Assembly: GCF_035514885.1 (NCBI RefSeq)
Contig: NZ_DATJCH010000010.1
Location: 190,058-254,057 of the forward strand
DNA length: 64,000 nucleotides
Source: Albibacterium sp035514885
GTDB taxonomy: Bacteria; Bacteroidota; Bacteroidia; Sphingobacteriales; Sphingobacteriaceae
Reading direction: 5' to 3'
Numbering within the stretch: position 1 is the first letter of the stretch; the number at the start of each line of letters is the position of its first letter. Under the pieces are notes generated by a model that worked only from the letters and a program-made list of their open reading frames with translations, searched no databases and was not told the origin of the DNA. A program made the translations under genes and the position numbers. Below, in pieces: positions 47,199-54,108 of this stretch.

Positions 47199-47663
47199 TT
47201 ATTTTGCGTCATTAATTTCGATCCAATGTCCATCAGGATCTTGAAAGTATATCTGCTTAACACCATCTACGCGTACAGTTGGAGCTTTTTCTGTTCCTGG
47301 CCAGTTACTGTATTCGATTTTTTGTTGGTTGAGTCGTATAATGAAATTATCAACAGAAGAAACGCTAAAACATAAGTGATCATTCTTATCATGTTCAATC
47401 TTCTTCTGTGCACCTTGAATCAGATGTAAATTTCCTGCAGCTCCTAAAGTAAACCATACATGTCTCCCATCTTTGAAAGGTTCTTCAATTTCAGTCAGTT
47501 TTAAAACATCTTTATAAAAGGAAGCACTTTCTTGTAAGTTTGTTACATAAACAGCGATATGTTCAAGTCTTGGGCTGTCAGGGTCGGGGGTAGTTTGGGC
47601 CGACGTGCTTTTTGAAGAAATAAAGGGAATGATTAATGTTAGCATTAGAGCAAATGTTCTCAT
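47199..47663 (-). CDS. Secreted VOC (glyoxalase-like) protein
   Basis: The 154-residue protein has a signal peptide (MRTFALMLTLIIPFISS to SAQT) and a single vicinal-oxygen-chelate domain. RLEHIAVYVTNLQESASFYKDVLKL lies at the start and IYFQDPDGHWIEI at the end, which hold the usual His and Glu metal ligands. The family includes glyoxalases, dioxygenases and fosfomycin-resistance proteins. Export of a glyoxalase-like protein is uncommon elsewhere but frequent in Bacteroidota. The reaction is unknown. Confidence 0.8.
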   Translation of the reverse strand: MRTFALMLTLIIPFISSKSTSAQTTPDPDSPRLEHIAVYVTNLQESASFYKDVLKLTEIEEPFKDGRHVWFTLGAAGNLHLIQGAQKKIEHDKNDHLCFSVSSVDNFIIRLNQQKIEYSNWPGTEKAPTVRVDGVKQIYFQDPDGHWIEINDAK

Positions 47664-47756
47664 GGTTAAATGATTAATAAATATTGGTTAATTGATTTTT
47701 AAATATAAACCATTAATTTATTAATTAACCCTAATATGTAGCTAATTCAGTTTTTA

Positions 47757-48266
47757 TTAGATATTTAATTTCCCCTCAATGCCACCAACCCCTTGTTTTG
47801 TATTTCCTGTAAGTGTGGCAGTAGCAATTTTCAATAAAGTAACCATTTTTCCATCCTTCGTATCCCAGTATTTTGTTTCTTGCGGTGTTACGCGGATAAC
47901 AGTTATGTCCGGATCGTTTTTATCTTCAAACCAAGCGTTTGCAACGGGGCTCCATTTTTCTTCGATTGTATTTGAATCTGTATAAATATAAGCTTGACCA
48001 TAAACAGAAAGATACTCGGATGAACCAGTATTAGAAAAGAAAAGCTGTACACTATCATCATTCTCAATTTCTACATTTTTGTTTGAAGTTGAGCCGCTAA
48101 TAAACCAAAGATTCCCATCATCGTCTACTTCTTGAAGACCCATTGGTCTTGCGGAAATAGGGTGTCCTTCAAGATCTGTACAAAACATGCATATCCGTGC
48201 ACTTTCTGCTAAGTCCTTTAATTTCTTAATTGCTTCTTGATTATTCAAATTTTCAGTCGTTCCCAT
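47757..48266 (-). CDS. Pyridoxamine 5'-phosphate oxidase-fold protein (general stress protein 26 type)
   Basis: The 169-residue cytoplasmic protein has the split-barrel flavin-binding fold of the PPOX/GSP26 group. Characteristic segments are ICMFCTDLEGHPISARPMGLQEVDDDGNLWFISGSTSNK and EYLSVYGQAYI. Members bind FMN or F420-like cofactors or act as stress proteins without known reaction. It is probably a single-gene unit. Confidence 0.8.
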   Translation of the reverse strand: MGTTENLNNQEAIKKLKDLAESARICMFCTDLEGHPISARPMGLQEVDDDGNLWFISGSTSNKNVEIENDDSVQLFFSNTGSSEYLSVYGQAYIYTDSNTIEEKWSPVANAWFEDKNDPDITVIRVTPQETKYWDTKDGKMVTLLKIATATLTGNTKQGVGGIEGKLNI

Positions 48267-48355
48267 AAATCGTATATTTGATTTATATAACCTTTACTGG
48301 CCGAAAAAGTTTTCTTTAGATTAAATCGGCATTTGATGAAGCAATAAGAAACCTG

Positions 48356-49609
48356 CTATCTTGCGTAAGATTTTTTTCTGTTTTCTTGTTTAAAAGACCT
48401 GAAAGGTTTTTTTGTTTGTGTGTTCTTTTTCTTCGCTGAAACTATAGGTGTGCTTCCAAAAGTGATTGCATAAGGATGATCTTCAACCAAAGGAATTTTT
48501 TGGGCAGTTAGCTTGTTTATATCTTGCAAGAAAGCTCTTTCTTCATGATCACAGAATGAAAGTGCACTTCCACTTAATCCTGCTCTTCCTGTTCTTCCAA
48601 TTCGATGGACATAGGTTTCAGGCTGGTTAGGGAGATCAAAATTCACAACATAACTAAGCTGATCTACATCAATACCACGAGCGGCGATATCAGTAGCTAC
48701 CAGTACACGTATTTTTCCATCTTTAAAAAAGCTTAATGCTTTTTGCCTTGCATTCTGAGATTTGTTTCCGTGTATAGCAGCTGAAGTAATAGAAGCACGA
48801 CTGAGTACTTTTACCAATTTATCTGCTCCGTGTTTGGTTCTTGTAAAAACCAAAACGCTGTTCATCTTTTTGTCCTTTAACAAATGGATCAATAAAGAAG
48901 GTTTGTCTTTTTTCTCAACCGGATAAATAGCTTGGGTTATTTTTTCAACAGTGGATGAAGTAGGTGTTACTTCAACGCGTGTCGGATTGTTTAGTATGGA
49001 GTTTGCTAAGCCTGCAATTTCAGAAGGCATGGTTGCCGAGAAAAATAGGGTTTGTTTCTTTTGTGGAATTTTAGCTGTTATTTTCTTTACATCATTAATA
49101 AATCCCATATCCAACATACGGTCAGCTTCATCTAATACGAATATTTCTACATTCGATAAATTCAATGCACGCTGGTTTAGTAAGTCAAGCAATCTGCCTG
49201 GCGTAGCAACTAAAACATCAACACCATTTCTTAATGTACTGATTTGCGCACCAATTGAAACACCTCCAAAAACAACTGTGTGTTTTAGACCGGTATGTTT
49301 TCCATAAGCGGCAAAACTATCATCGATTTGAATGGCTAATTCACGTGTGGGGCTTAAAATCAAGGCCTTTATAGTCCTTGGTGCAGTGGGTTTACCATGC
49401 AATAATTGTAAGATTGGGAGAGCAAATGCTGCTGTTTTACCTGTACCGGTTTGCGCAATGGCTAATAAATCTTTTTTATCTAATACAACAGGAATAGATT
49501 GCTCTTGTATGGGGGTAGGATTTGTGTATCCTTCTGTCTTAATCGCCTTTAATAGAGGGTCAATAAGATTTAATTGTTCGAATGTCAAATTGTTTTTCTT
49601 AAGTGTCAT
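48356..49609 (-). CDS. DEAD-box RNA helicase, RhlE type
   Basis: The 417-residue DEAD-box helicase has all core motifs: Q motif PTPIQ, AQTGTGKT (I), PTREL (Ia), TPGR (Ib), VLDEADRMLD (II), FFSATMP (III), and YVVNFDLPNQPETYVHRIGRTGRAG (V and VI). A basic C-terminal tail (KKKNTQTKKPFRSFKQENRKKSYAR) is typical for RhlE-like proteins that bind rRNA. It probably remodels RNA structures during ribosome assembly or in the cold. The long 5' region has a candidate promoter at 49684-49691 read leftwards. Confidence 0.9.
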   Translation of the reverse strand: MTLKKNNLTFEQLNLIDPLLKAIKTEGYTNPTPIQEQSIPVVLDKKDLLAIAQTGTGKTAAFALPILQLLHGKPTAPRTIKALILSPTRELAIQIDDSFAAYGKHTGLKHTVVFGGVSIGAQISTLRNGVDVLVATPGRLLDLLNQRALNLSNVEIFVLDEADRMLDMGFINDVKKITAKIPQKKQTLFFSATMPSEIAGLANSILNNPTRVEVTPTSSTVEKITQAIYPVEKKDKPSLLIHLLKDKKMNSVLVFTRTKHGADKLVKVLSRASITSAAIHGNKSQNARQKALSFFKDGKIRVLVATDIAARGIDVDQLSYVVNFDLPNQPETYVHRIGRTGRAGLSGSALSFCDHEERAFLQDINKLTAQKIPLVEDHPYAITFGSTPIVSAKKKNTQTKKPFRSFKQENRKKSYAR

Positions 49610-49683
49610 TTCTCTTTTTAAGAGAGGCTCCTTAAAAAGAATCAGTTAATCTCCATGATCAACTAAAATGATTAATTTTTTTG

Positions 49684-49691
49684 CAAAGGTA
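49684..49691 (-). promoter_or_regulatory. Putative -7 element for the RhlE-type helicase gene
   Basis: On the reverse strand this reads TACCTTTG, matching TAnnTTTG. It would give a leader of about 68 nt that contains small inverted repeats near the start codon. No -33 element is clear. Confidence 0.4.
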
Positions 49692-49713
49692 CATAAATAT
49701 ATTAGGTTTGAAT

Positions 49714-50268
49714 ATGAAGACAGAGAAAGAAAAGATGCTTGCAGGAGAATTATACAATGCAATTGATCCTCAACTTACAAAGGAAAGGGTTAAGGCAAGA
49801 TTGCTTACAAAGAAGTTGAACGATAGTAGAAAAGATGAAGAGGAACTACAAGCTGCTATAATTAAAGACTTGATACCAAACGCCGGAGCCGGAATATGGA
49901 TAGAAGCTCCCTTTTATTGTGATTATGGATCCAACATTTTTACCGGCGAAAAAGTATTTTTCAATTTTAACTGTGTTATACTTGATGTGATGAAGGTGTC
50001 AATTGGAAGTAGAACCATGTTTGGTCCCAACGTTCAGATTTATACTGCTACTCATCCAATTAATCCGATAGAAAGGGCTTCAGGTCTTGAGTTTGCAAAA
50101 TCTATCACAATAGGTGAGGATGTCTGGATCGGGGGGAGTGCTGTAGTTTGTCCGGGTGTTACTATTGGCGACCGTACAATAATCGGCGCTGGTAGTGTAG
50201 TAACCAAAGATATTCCTTCAGATGTAATTGCTGCTGGTAATCCTTGTAAAGTGATTCGTAGTTTGTAG
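49714..50268 (+). CDS. maa: Maltose/galactoside O-acetyltransferase family protein
   Basis: The left-handed beta-helix acetyltransferase (about 184 residues) has an N-terminal Maa/Mac domain (EKMLAGELYNAIDPQLTKERVKA). Hexapeptide repeats follow (IWIEAPFYCDYGSNIFTGEKVFFNFNCVILD, VWIGGSAVVCPGVTIGDRTIIGAGSVVTKDIPSDVIAAGNPCKVIR). The catalytic His is in the TATHPI segment. It transfers acetyl from acetyl-CoA to a sugar hydroxyl. The frame is open upstream, but the ATG at 49714 matches the family start. The following promoter overlaps its stop. Confidence 0.9.
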   Translation: MKTEKEKMLAGELYNAIDPQLTKERVKARLLTKKLNDSRKDEEELQAAIIKDLIPNAGAGIWIEAPFYCDYGSNIFTGEKVFFNFNCVILDVMKVSIGSRTMFGPNVQIYTATHPINPIERASGLEFAKSITIGEDVWIGGSAVVCPGVTIGDRTIIGAGSVVTKDIPSDVIAAGNPCKVIRSL

Positions 50269-50292
50269 GACCGATCATATTTTGTATCTTGC
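50262..50292 (+). promoter_or_regulatory. Promoter of the TPP-riboswitch operon
   Basis: TTTG (50262-50265) and TATCTTGC (50285-50292) are spaced 19 bp apart and resemble the -33 and -7 elements of Bacteroidota. The predicted start at about 50299 coincides with the first base of the riboswitch. The -33 element lies inside the stop region of the preceding gene. Confidence 0.5.
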
Positions 50293-50298
50293 AGAACA

Positions 50299-50383
50299 AT
50301 TGCACGGGGTGCTTAATCAAAAAGATTAGGCTGAGATAACACCCGATACCTGATTTGGATAATGCCAACGTAGGGATGCAGCT
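50299..50383 (+). ncRNA. TPP (thiamin pyrophosphate) riboswitch
   Basis: The conserved TPP aptamer core is present. GGGGTGC on the 5' side (50306-50312) is followed by GGCTGAGATAACACCC (about 50329-50344), which is the pyrimidine-sensing helix with the CUGAGA loop. GATACCTGATTTGGATAATGCC follows, and then the closing GTAGGGATGCAG (about 50370-50382). TPP binding by this aptamer class normally turns genes off. The terminator at 50400-50446 supplies the expression platform. The controlled genes are the four at 50460-53163. Confidence 0.92.
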
Positions 50384-50399
50384 AAGATATTTCCATTTT

Positions 50400-50446
50400 A
50401 AGCTCCATTGTCTTTTGGTATTAAAAGAATTTGGGGCTTTTGTTTT
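50400..50446 (+). terminator. Expression-platform terminator of the TPP riboswitch
   Basis: The arm at 50400-50416 pairs with 50423-50439 in 14 of 17 positions (one 3-nt internal loop, one G-T) around a 6-nt loop. TTGTTTTT follows, ending at 50446. The start codon of the next gene is 14 bp downstream. With TPP bound, transcription would stop here. Confidence 0.85.
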
Positions 50447-50459
50447 TAACAATATAGAA

Positions 50460-51182
50460 ATGGAAATACAAAAGAAAGATTTCGGACTTATTCCTCAAAG
50501 TCACCAGAACTGGCAAGGCAGACCAGAATGGTTTTTTAATCGCGAACATACGGATACCTACGAACAATGGTATGAAGGACGTTATAAACGTGCTGAAGTA
50601 TGGCAAAAGAAGGTTATGGAACAACTCGTTTCCAAAGATACCAGAATTAAGACTTTATTGGAGTTCGGTTGTGGAACCACACGTTTTACCCGATGGTGGA
50701 AAGAGATAGGAATTGAAGCAACAGGAGGTGATATTTCGCCTTTAATGCTCTCACAGGCTATCCATTTATTTGAAGGAGATCTGGTAATGGCTGATTCTCA
50801 TCATATGCCCTTTAAGGACCATACTTTTGATTCCCTGGCCTTTATAACAACTTTTGAGTATTATAAAAATCCTGTAAAAGTCATAAGAGAAGCTGCAAGA
50901 GTTGCAAAATATGGCATCGCCATGGGAATGATGAACCGTAATTCTCCAAAAGTGCTTCGCAGACGTGTACAGGAAGCATTTGGTAAAAACCCTTTCTACG
51001 TTACTGCAACTTTTTATACTCCTCAACAACTAAGCAGTATTATTCATGAGGCTTTAAAGGGAAGGGATTATTCAATTGAATGGACCTGTACTGGTTTGCC
51101 AAAATGGTTTCCCGTACAGCAATGGAGTGTGCCTTTTGGCGATTTCTTTGGCTTGTATGTTAAGCTCAATGATGTAGACTAG
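50460..51182 (+). CDS. Class I SAM-dependent methyltransferase under TPP control
   Basis: The methyltransferase of about 240 residues has the SAM-binding motif LLEFGCGTTRF (motif I, about residues 61-71), an acidic loop GGDISPLML (motif II), and SHHMPFKDHTFDSLAFITTFEYY (motif IV region). It is the first gene downstream of the TPP riboswitch; the ATG at 50460 avoids starting inside the aptamer. It ends two bases before the AIR-synthase-like gene. A Trm112-like protein encoded at the end of the operon may be its partner. The substrate is unknown; a link to thiamin metabolism rests on the riboswitch. Confidence 0.8.
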   Translation: MEIQKKDFGLIPQSHQNWQGRPEWFFNREHTDTYEQWYEGRYKRAEVWQKKVMEQLVSKDTRIKTLLEFGCGTTRFTRWWKEIGIEATGGDISPLMLSQAIHLFEGDLVMADSHHMPFKDHTFDSLAFITTFEYYKNPVKVIREAARVAKYGIAMGMMNRNSPKVLRRRVQEAFGKNPFYVTATFYTPQQLSSIIHEALKGRDYSIEWTCTGLPKWFPVQQWSVPFGDFFGLYVKLNDVD

Positions 51183-51184
51183 CG

Positions 51185-52237
51185 ATGAAGGAGCTTGGAA
51201 AAATTCAGCATGGCTTTTTTGAAGATACCATTCTTCAAAATTGTGGATATAAACGAAAGGAAGTTAGCTGCGGACCAGGTTTTGGAGTAGATGTAGCAGT
51301 TATTGATTTACCGAATGGTTTGGCAATGGCAACAGCCAGTGATCCCTTGTCGTTAATTCCTTCTTTAGGTCTGGAAGAGTCTGCCTGGCTCTCGGTTTAT
51401 CTGATGGCAAATGATATTGCAACTACGGGCCATTCAGCAATGTATGCTCAATTTGTATTAAATCTTCCTGCACATTTTTCTGCTACAGATTTTAAAACCT
51501 ACTGGAATTATATCCACTTGTTTTGCAAGGAAATGCATGTAGCTATTACTGGTGGACATACGGGTTTTATTGAAGGACAAAATTCTACTATCGCAGGTGG
51601 AGGAACATTAACCACTATCGCGTCAAAAACAGATTTGCTGATTTCAAAAAATGCTGAGGTTGGCAATGTGCTTTTAGTAACCAAACAATGTGCTATTTCT
51701 TCTTCAGCGATTTTGGCAATGAGTTTTCCTGAAACGGTGAAAAACAAGTTAGGAAAGGAAATATATGACCAAGGCTGTGGGCTGTTCTATAAAACTTCAT
51801 CGGTTAACGATGCATTGGTTGCTGTTGGTTCAAATATTAATAATTCAGGAATAACGGCCATGCACGATGTCACAGAAGGCGGAGTTTTAGGTGCTATTTA
51901 TGAATTAGCCATTGCATCTGGAAATGGTGCACGTATTGAAAACAAATCCTTACCCATGGGTGAGGCTCAAATGCGAATATGCGATTTGTTTTCAATTGAT
52001 CCTCGTTACAGTATTGGAGCTGGTTCAATGATCATTGCAGTAAGGAGAGGGCATGAAAAAGATGTGATAAGCAGGCTTAAAGATCAAAATATAGACTGTA
52101 CAATTGTAGGAGAATTAACTGAAAAGGAGAGAGGGATTAAATTGATAGAAGACAATAAAGACAGCGATTTACTTTATTCAGAAAAGGATCCATATTGGAA
52201 TGCATTTTTTAAAGCTTATCAAAAGGAGTGGAAATAA
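51185..52237 (+). CDS. AIR synthase/HypE/ThiL superfamily protein
   Basis: The 350-residue protein belongs to the PurM/HypE/SelD/ThiL ATP-dependent superfamily. Motifs are the N-terminal GPGFGVDVAVIDLPNG, SVYLMANDIATTGHSAMY, ITGGHTGFIEGQNSTIAGGGTL and the HypE-like MHDVTEGGVLGAIYELA. All superfamily members phosphorylate or activate an amide or oxo oxygen with ATP. Which branch it belongs to is uncertain: it is neither clear PurM nor clear ThiL. It is translationally coupled with its neighbours (2 and 1 bp gaps), so it is part of the TPP-controlled pathway. Confidence 0.8.
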   Translation: MKELGKIQHGFFEDTILQNCGYKRKEVSCGPGFGVDVAVIDLPNGLAMATASDPLSLIPSLGLEESAWLSVYLMANDIATTGHSAMYAQFVLNLPAHFSATDFKTYWNYIHLFCKEMHVAITGGHTGFIEGQNSTIAGGGTLTTIASKTDLLISKNAEVGNVLLVTKQCAISSSAILAMSFPETVKNKLGKEIYDQGCGLFYKTSSVNDALVAVGSNINNSGITAMHDVTEGGVLGAIYELAIASGNGARIENKSLPMGEAQMRICDLFSIDPRYSIGAGSMIIAVRRGHEKDVISRLKDQNIDCTIVGELTEKERGIKLIEDNKDSDLLYSEKDPYWNAFFKAYQKEWK

Positions 52238-52238
52238 A

Positions 52239-52892
52239 ATGGAAAGAAATAAAATATCGGGGGGAATATACTTAGTTATTAATCCATCCATGAGGCGAAT
52301 TGAGCTTCTTAATAGATTAGAGGAGGTCTTGCAGGCAGGTGTTGCAATTGTTCAGATTTGGGATAATTGGGAACCATTGATAAATAGACAGGATGTTATT
52401 ATGGAAGTATCCAACCTATGTCATAGGCATCATGTTCCGGTACTCATAAATAATAGTTGGGAGCTACTTAGTTCCTTTCCGCTTGATGGCGTGCATTTTG
52501 ATGCCATTCCGGACGATTATGCCCAAATTCAACAATATATAAAGCAAGATTATTTAGTAGGCATTACCTGTAATAATGATTTGTCGCTTGTTGATTGGGC
52601 AGATAAAAATAAGCTAGATTACATTTCTTTCTGTTCAATTTTCCCCTCTTCAACAAGTACTAGTTGTGAACTGGTTTCATTTGATAAGATACAAGAAGCA
52701 CGACGAATGACATCCTTGCCCTTGTTCTTAGCTGGGGGTATTCAGCTAAGCAATATGTCACTATTAAACGAGCTAGATTATGACGGGGTAGCCATTATTT
52801 CAGGAATAATGAGCTCTGAAAATCCAGCTCAAGTCACCAAACAATATTTAGAAACTTTAAGAAATAAAAACAATGAGAATCGCAACAATTAA
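52239..52892 (+). CDS. ThiE/TenI-fold protein with diverged active site
   Basis: The 217-residue protein has the thiamin phosphate synthase barrel, with GGIYLVINP, VPVLINNSW, LDGVHFDAIP, ISFCSIFPSS and LPLFLAGGI at the expected places. The diphosphate-binding residues of canonical ThiE are not seen. The Q-x-R-x-K stretch reads QIWDNW, LIND(R/D) reads LINNSW, and the P-T-x-T-K segment reads PSSTST. It is therefore probably not an ordinary ThiE. AGGAG at 52222-52226 plus an ATG at 52239 supports the start. It overlaps the next gene by 20 bp. The role is unknown; a TenI-like isomerase or a new reaction is possible. Confidence 0.75.
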   Translation: MERNKISGGIYLVINPSMRRIELLNRLEEVLQAGVAIVQIWDNWEPLINRQDVIMEVSNLCHRHHVPVLINNSWELLSSFPLDGVHFDAIPDDYAQIQQYIKQDYLVGITCNNDLSLVDWADKNKLDYISFCSIFPSSTSTSCELVSFDKIQEARRMTSLPLFLAGGIQLSNMSLLNELDYDGVAIISGIMSSENPAQVTKQYLETLRNKNNENRNN

Positions 52893-53163
52893 TAAGCTTT
52901 GCTGTCCTTTTGATAAAGCTGACTTGTCTCTACAGATTATTACTCAAGATATTGATAAGAACATTTTAGAGGGATTACTTACTTGCAGTCAATGTAATCG
53001 CTATTTTCCCATCGTTAAAGGAATTCCTATTATGAGTCCGGATGAATTTAGGGAGTCTAAGTTAGAGCAACCTTTAATAGAAAGCTGGCAAGACCATTTA
53101 CAAGGAAAAGAACTTAAGAACTTTCGTTTAGGGGCTACTATAACCGATAATCAAGAAGCTTAA
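52873..53163 (+). CDS. Trm112-like zinc-ribbon protein
   Basis: A 96-residue protein with the Trm112/YcaR fold: LCCPFDKADLSL near the N-terminus and LLTCSQCNRYFPIVKGIPIM in the middle, giving four candidate zinc-binding residues. In eukaryotes and archaea Trm112 is an activating partner of class I methyltransferases; bacterial relatives have mostly unknown roles. Its presence in one operon with a class I methyltransferase suggests that the two proteins pair. It ends the operon, 6 bp from the convergent DUF72 gene. Confidence 0.8.
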   Translation: MRIATINKLCCPFDKADLSLQIITQDIDKNILEGLLTCSQCNRYFPIVKGIPIMSPDEFRESKLEQPLIESWQDHLQGKELKNFRLGATITDNQEA

Positions 53164-53168
53164 AATGA

Positions 53169-53906
53169 TCACGACGATTGTATAAAATTTAATAAAGTTG
53201 AAGTATTACTTAAGGCATGTCCGTTTATGTCATTATTAAAAAATGCCCAAACGGCATGCCCTTCTTTTTGCCACATAAGGAATTTCTCTGCATATTCTTT
53301 TAAAACCTGATCGCTATAAGAAGAAGCATACAGAGCTTTCGGGCCATGAAAACGAACATAGATATTTTTTGCGGTTATAAATTCTTTGTAGGGAAACTTT
53401 TCTGATTGCGCGATAACAAATGCAATATTATATCTCTTCATTAAATCCAACGATTCATTGCTATACCACGATTCGTGACGTACTTCCATTGCAAATTCAT
53501 ATTCAGGATATTTGTTCATTAATGTTGCATAAAAGATTTCATCAGTTTTTGCATCAAACGCAACACTTGCCGGGAGTTGAATCAACACAGGTCCCATTTT
53601 GTCTTTCATTGGTTTAAAAATATCGAAAAATCGCTCTAAAGGTTCTTCCGGATCATGCAGTTTTTTCATGTGACTTAAATAGCGACTTATCTTTGGGCAG
53701 AATAGAAAATCGTCAGGAACCTGGTCAACCCATTTATGAACCGTGGAAGCTAGCGGTAAATGATAGAAACTACTGTTTATCTCCGTTACCTTATAATGTT
53801 GAGCATAAAAGGAAAGGTAGTCGGTTGTTTTTAGCTTTTCAGGATAAAACGTTCCTTTCCAACCTTTATAGCTCCATCCGGAAGTACCAATATGTATCTC
53901 ATTCAT
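53169..53906 (-). CDS. DUF72 family TIM-barrel-like protein
   Basis: The protein of about 245 residues has the DUF72 hallmarks IHIGTSGWSYKGWKGTFYPEKL, TEINSSFYHLP, FDIFKPMKDKMGPVLIQLPAS and the C-terminal VWAFFNNDINGHALSNTSTLL. The family adopts a TIM-barrel-like fold with unknown reaction. The start at 53906 begins directly with the conserved MNEIHIGTSG. It is convergent with the TPP operon and divergent from the efflux operon. Confidence 0.85.
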   Translation of the reverse strand: MNEIHIGTSGWSYKGWKGTFYPEKLKTTDYLSFYAQHYKVTEINSSFYHLPLASTVHKWVDQVPDDFLFCPKISRYLSHMKKLHDPEEPLERFFDIFKPMKDKMGPVLIQLPASVAFDAKTDEIFYATLMNKYPEYEFAMEVRHESWYSNESLDLMKRYNIAFVIAQSEKFPYKEFITAKNIYVRFHGPKALYASSYSDQVLKEYAEKFLMWQKEGHAVWAFFNNDINGHALSNTSTLLNFIQSS

Positions 53907-53987
53907 TTTTGACTCTTTAAAGCTTAACAAGCCATTCTCTAATCTGTTTTTGAACTTAAGTGTTTAATCTATTTTCGCACATATACT

Positions 53988-54001
53988 GTTCGAAATCGAA
54001 C
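53988..54001. promoter_or_regulatory. Palindrome before the efflux operon, putative operator
   Basis: GTTCGAAATCGAAC is a 6+2+6 palindrome 107 bp before the adaptor gene. An 11-bp inverted repeat (AATCTGTTTTT at 53941-53951 and its complement at 54008-54018) brackets it. Either could bind a repressor; no regulator gene is adjacent. Confidence 0.4.
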
Positions 54002-54108
54002 GCTTTTAAAAACAGATTGATTGTAATCGTCTGTGTTTCTGTGTGTTAAATATGTGGCACAAGCTTGTCTATAGATTGGAAGGCAGATGGTTATATCTGA
54101 TATAAAAT

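Noticed and set aside
48267..48355. TATATTTG-like element as a forward promoter upstream of the PPOX-fold gene
   Set aside because: It is on the wrong strand for the flanking genes and has no partner -33 element.
50355..50459. Open frame into the methyltransferase from an ATG at 50355
   Set aside because: That ATG lies within the TPP aptamer and the frame crosses the terminator; the ATG at 50460 is the natural start.
51185..52237. AIR-synthase-like protein as the source of AIR for thiamin pyrimidine synthesis
   Set aside because: No thiC is nearby and the motifs look as much HypE-like as PurM-like; the name alone does not support this link.
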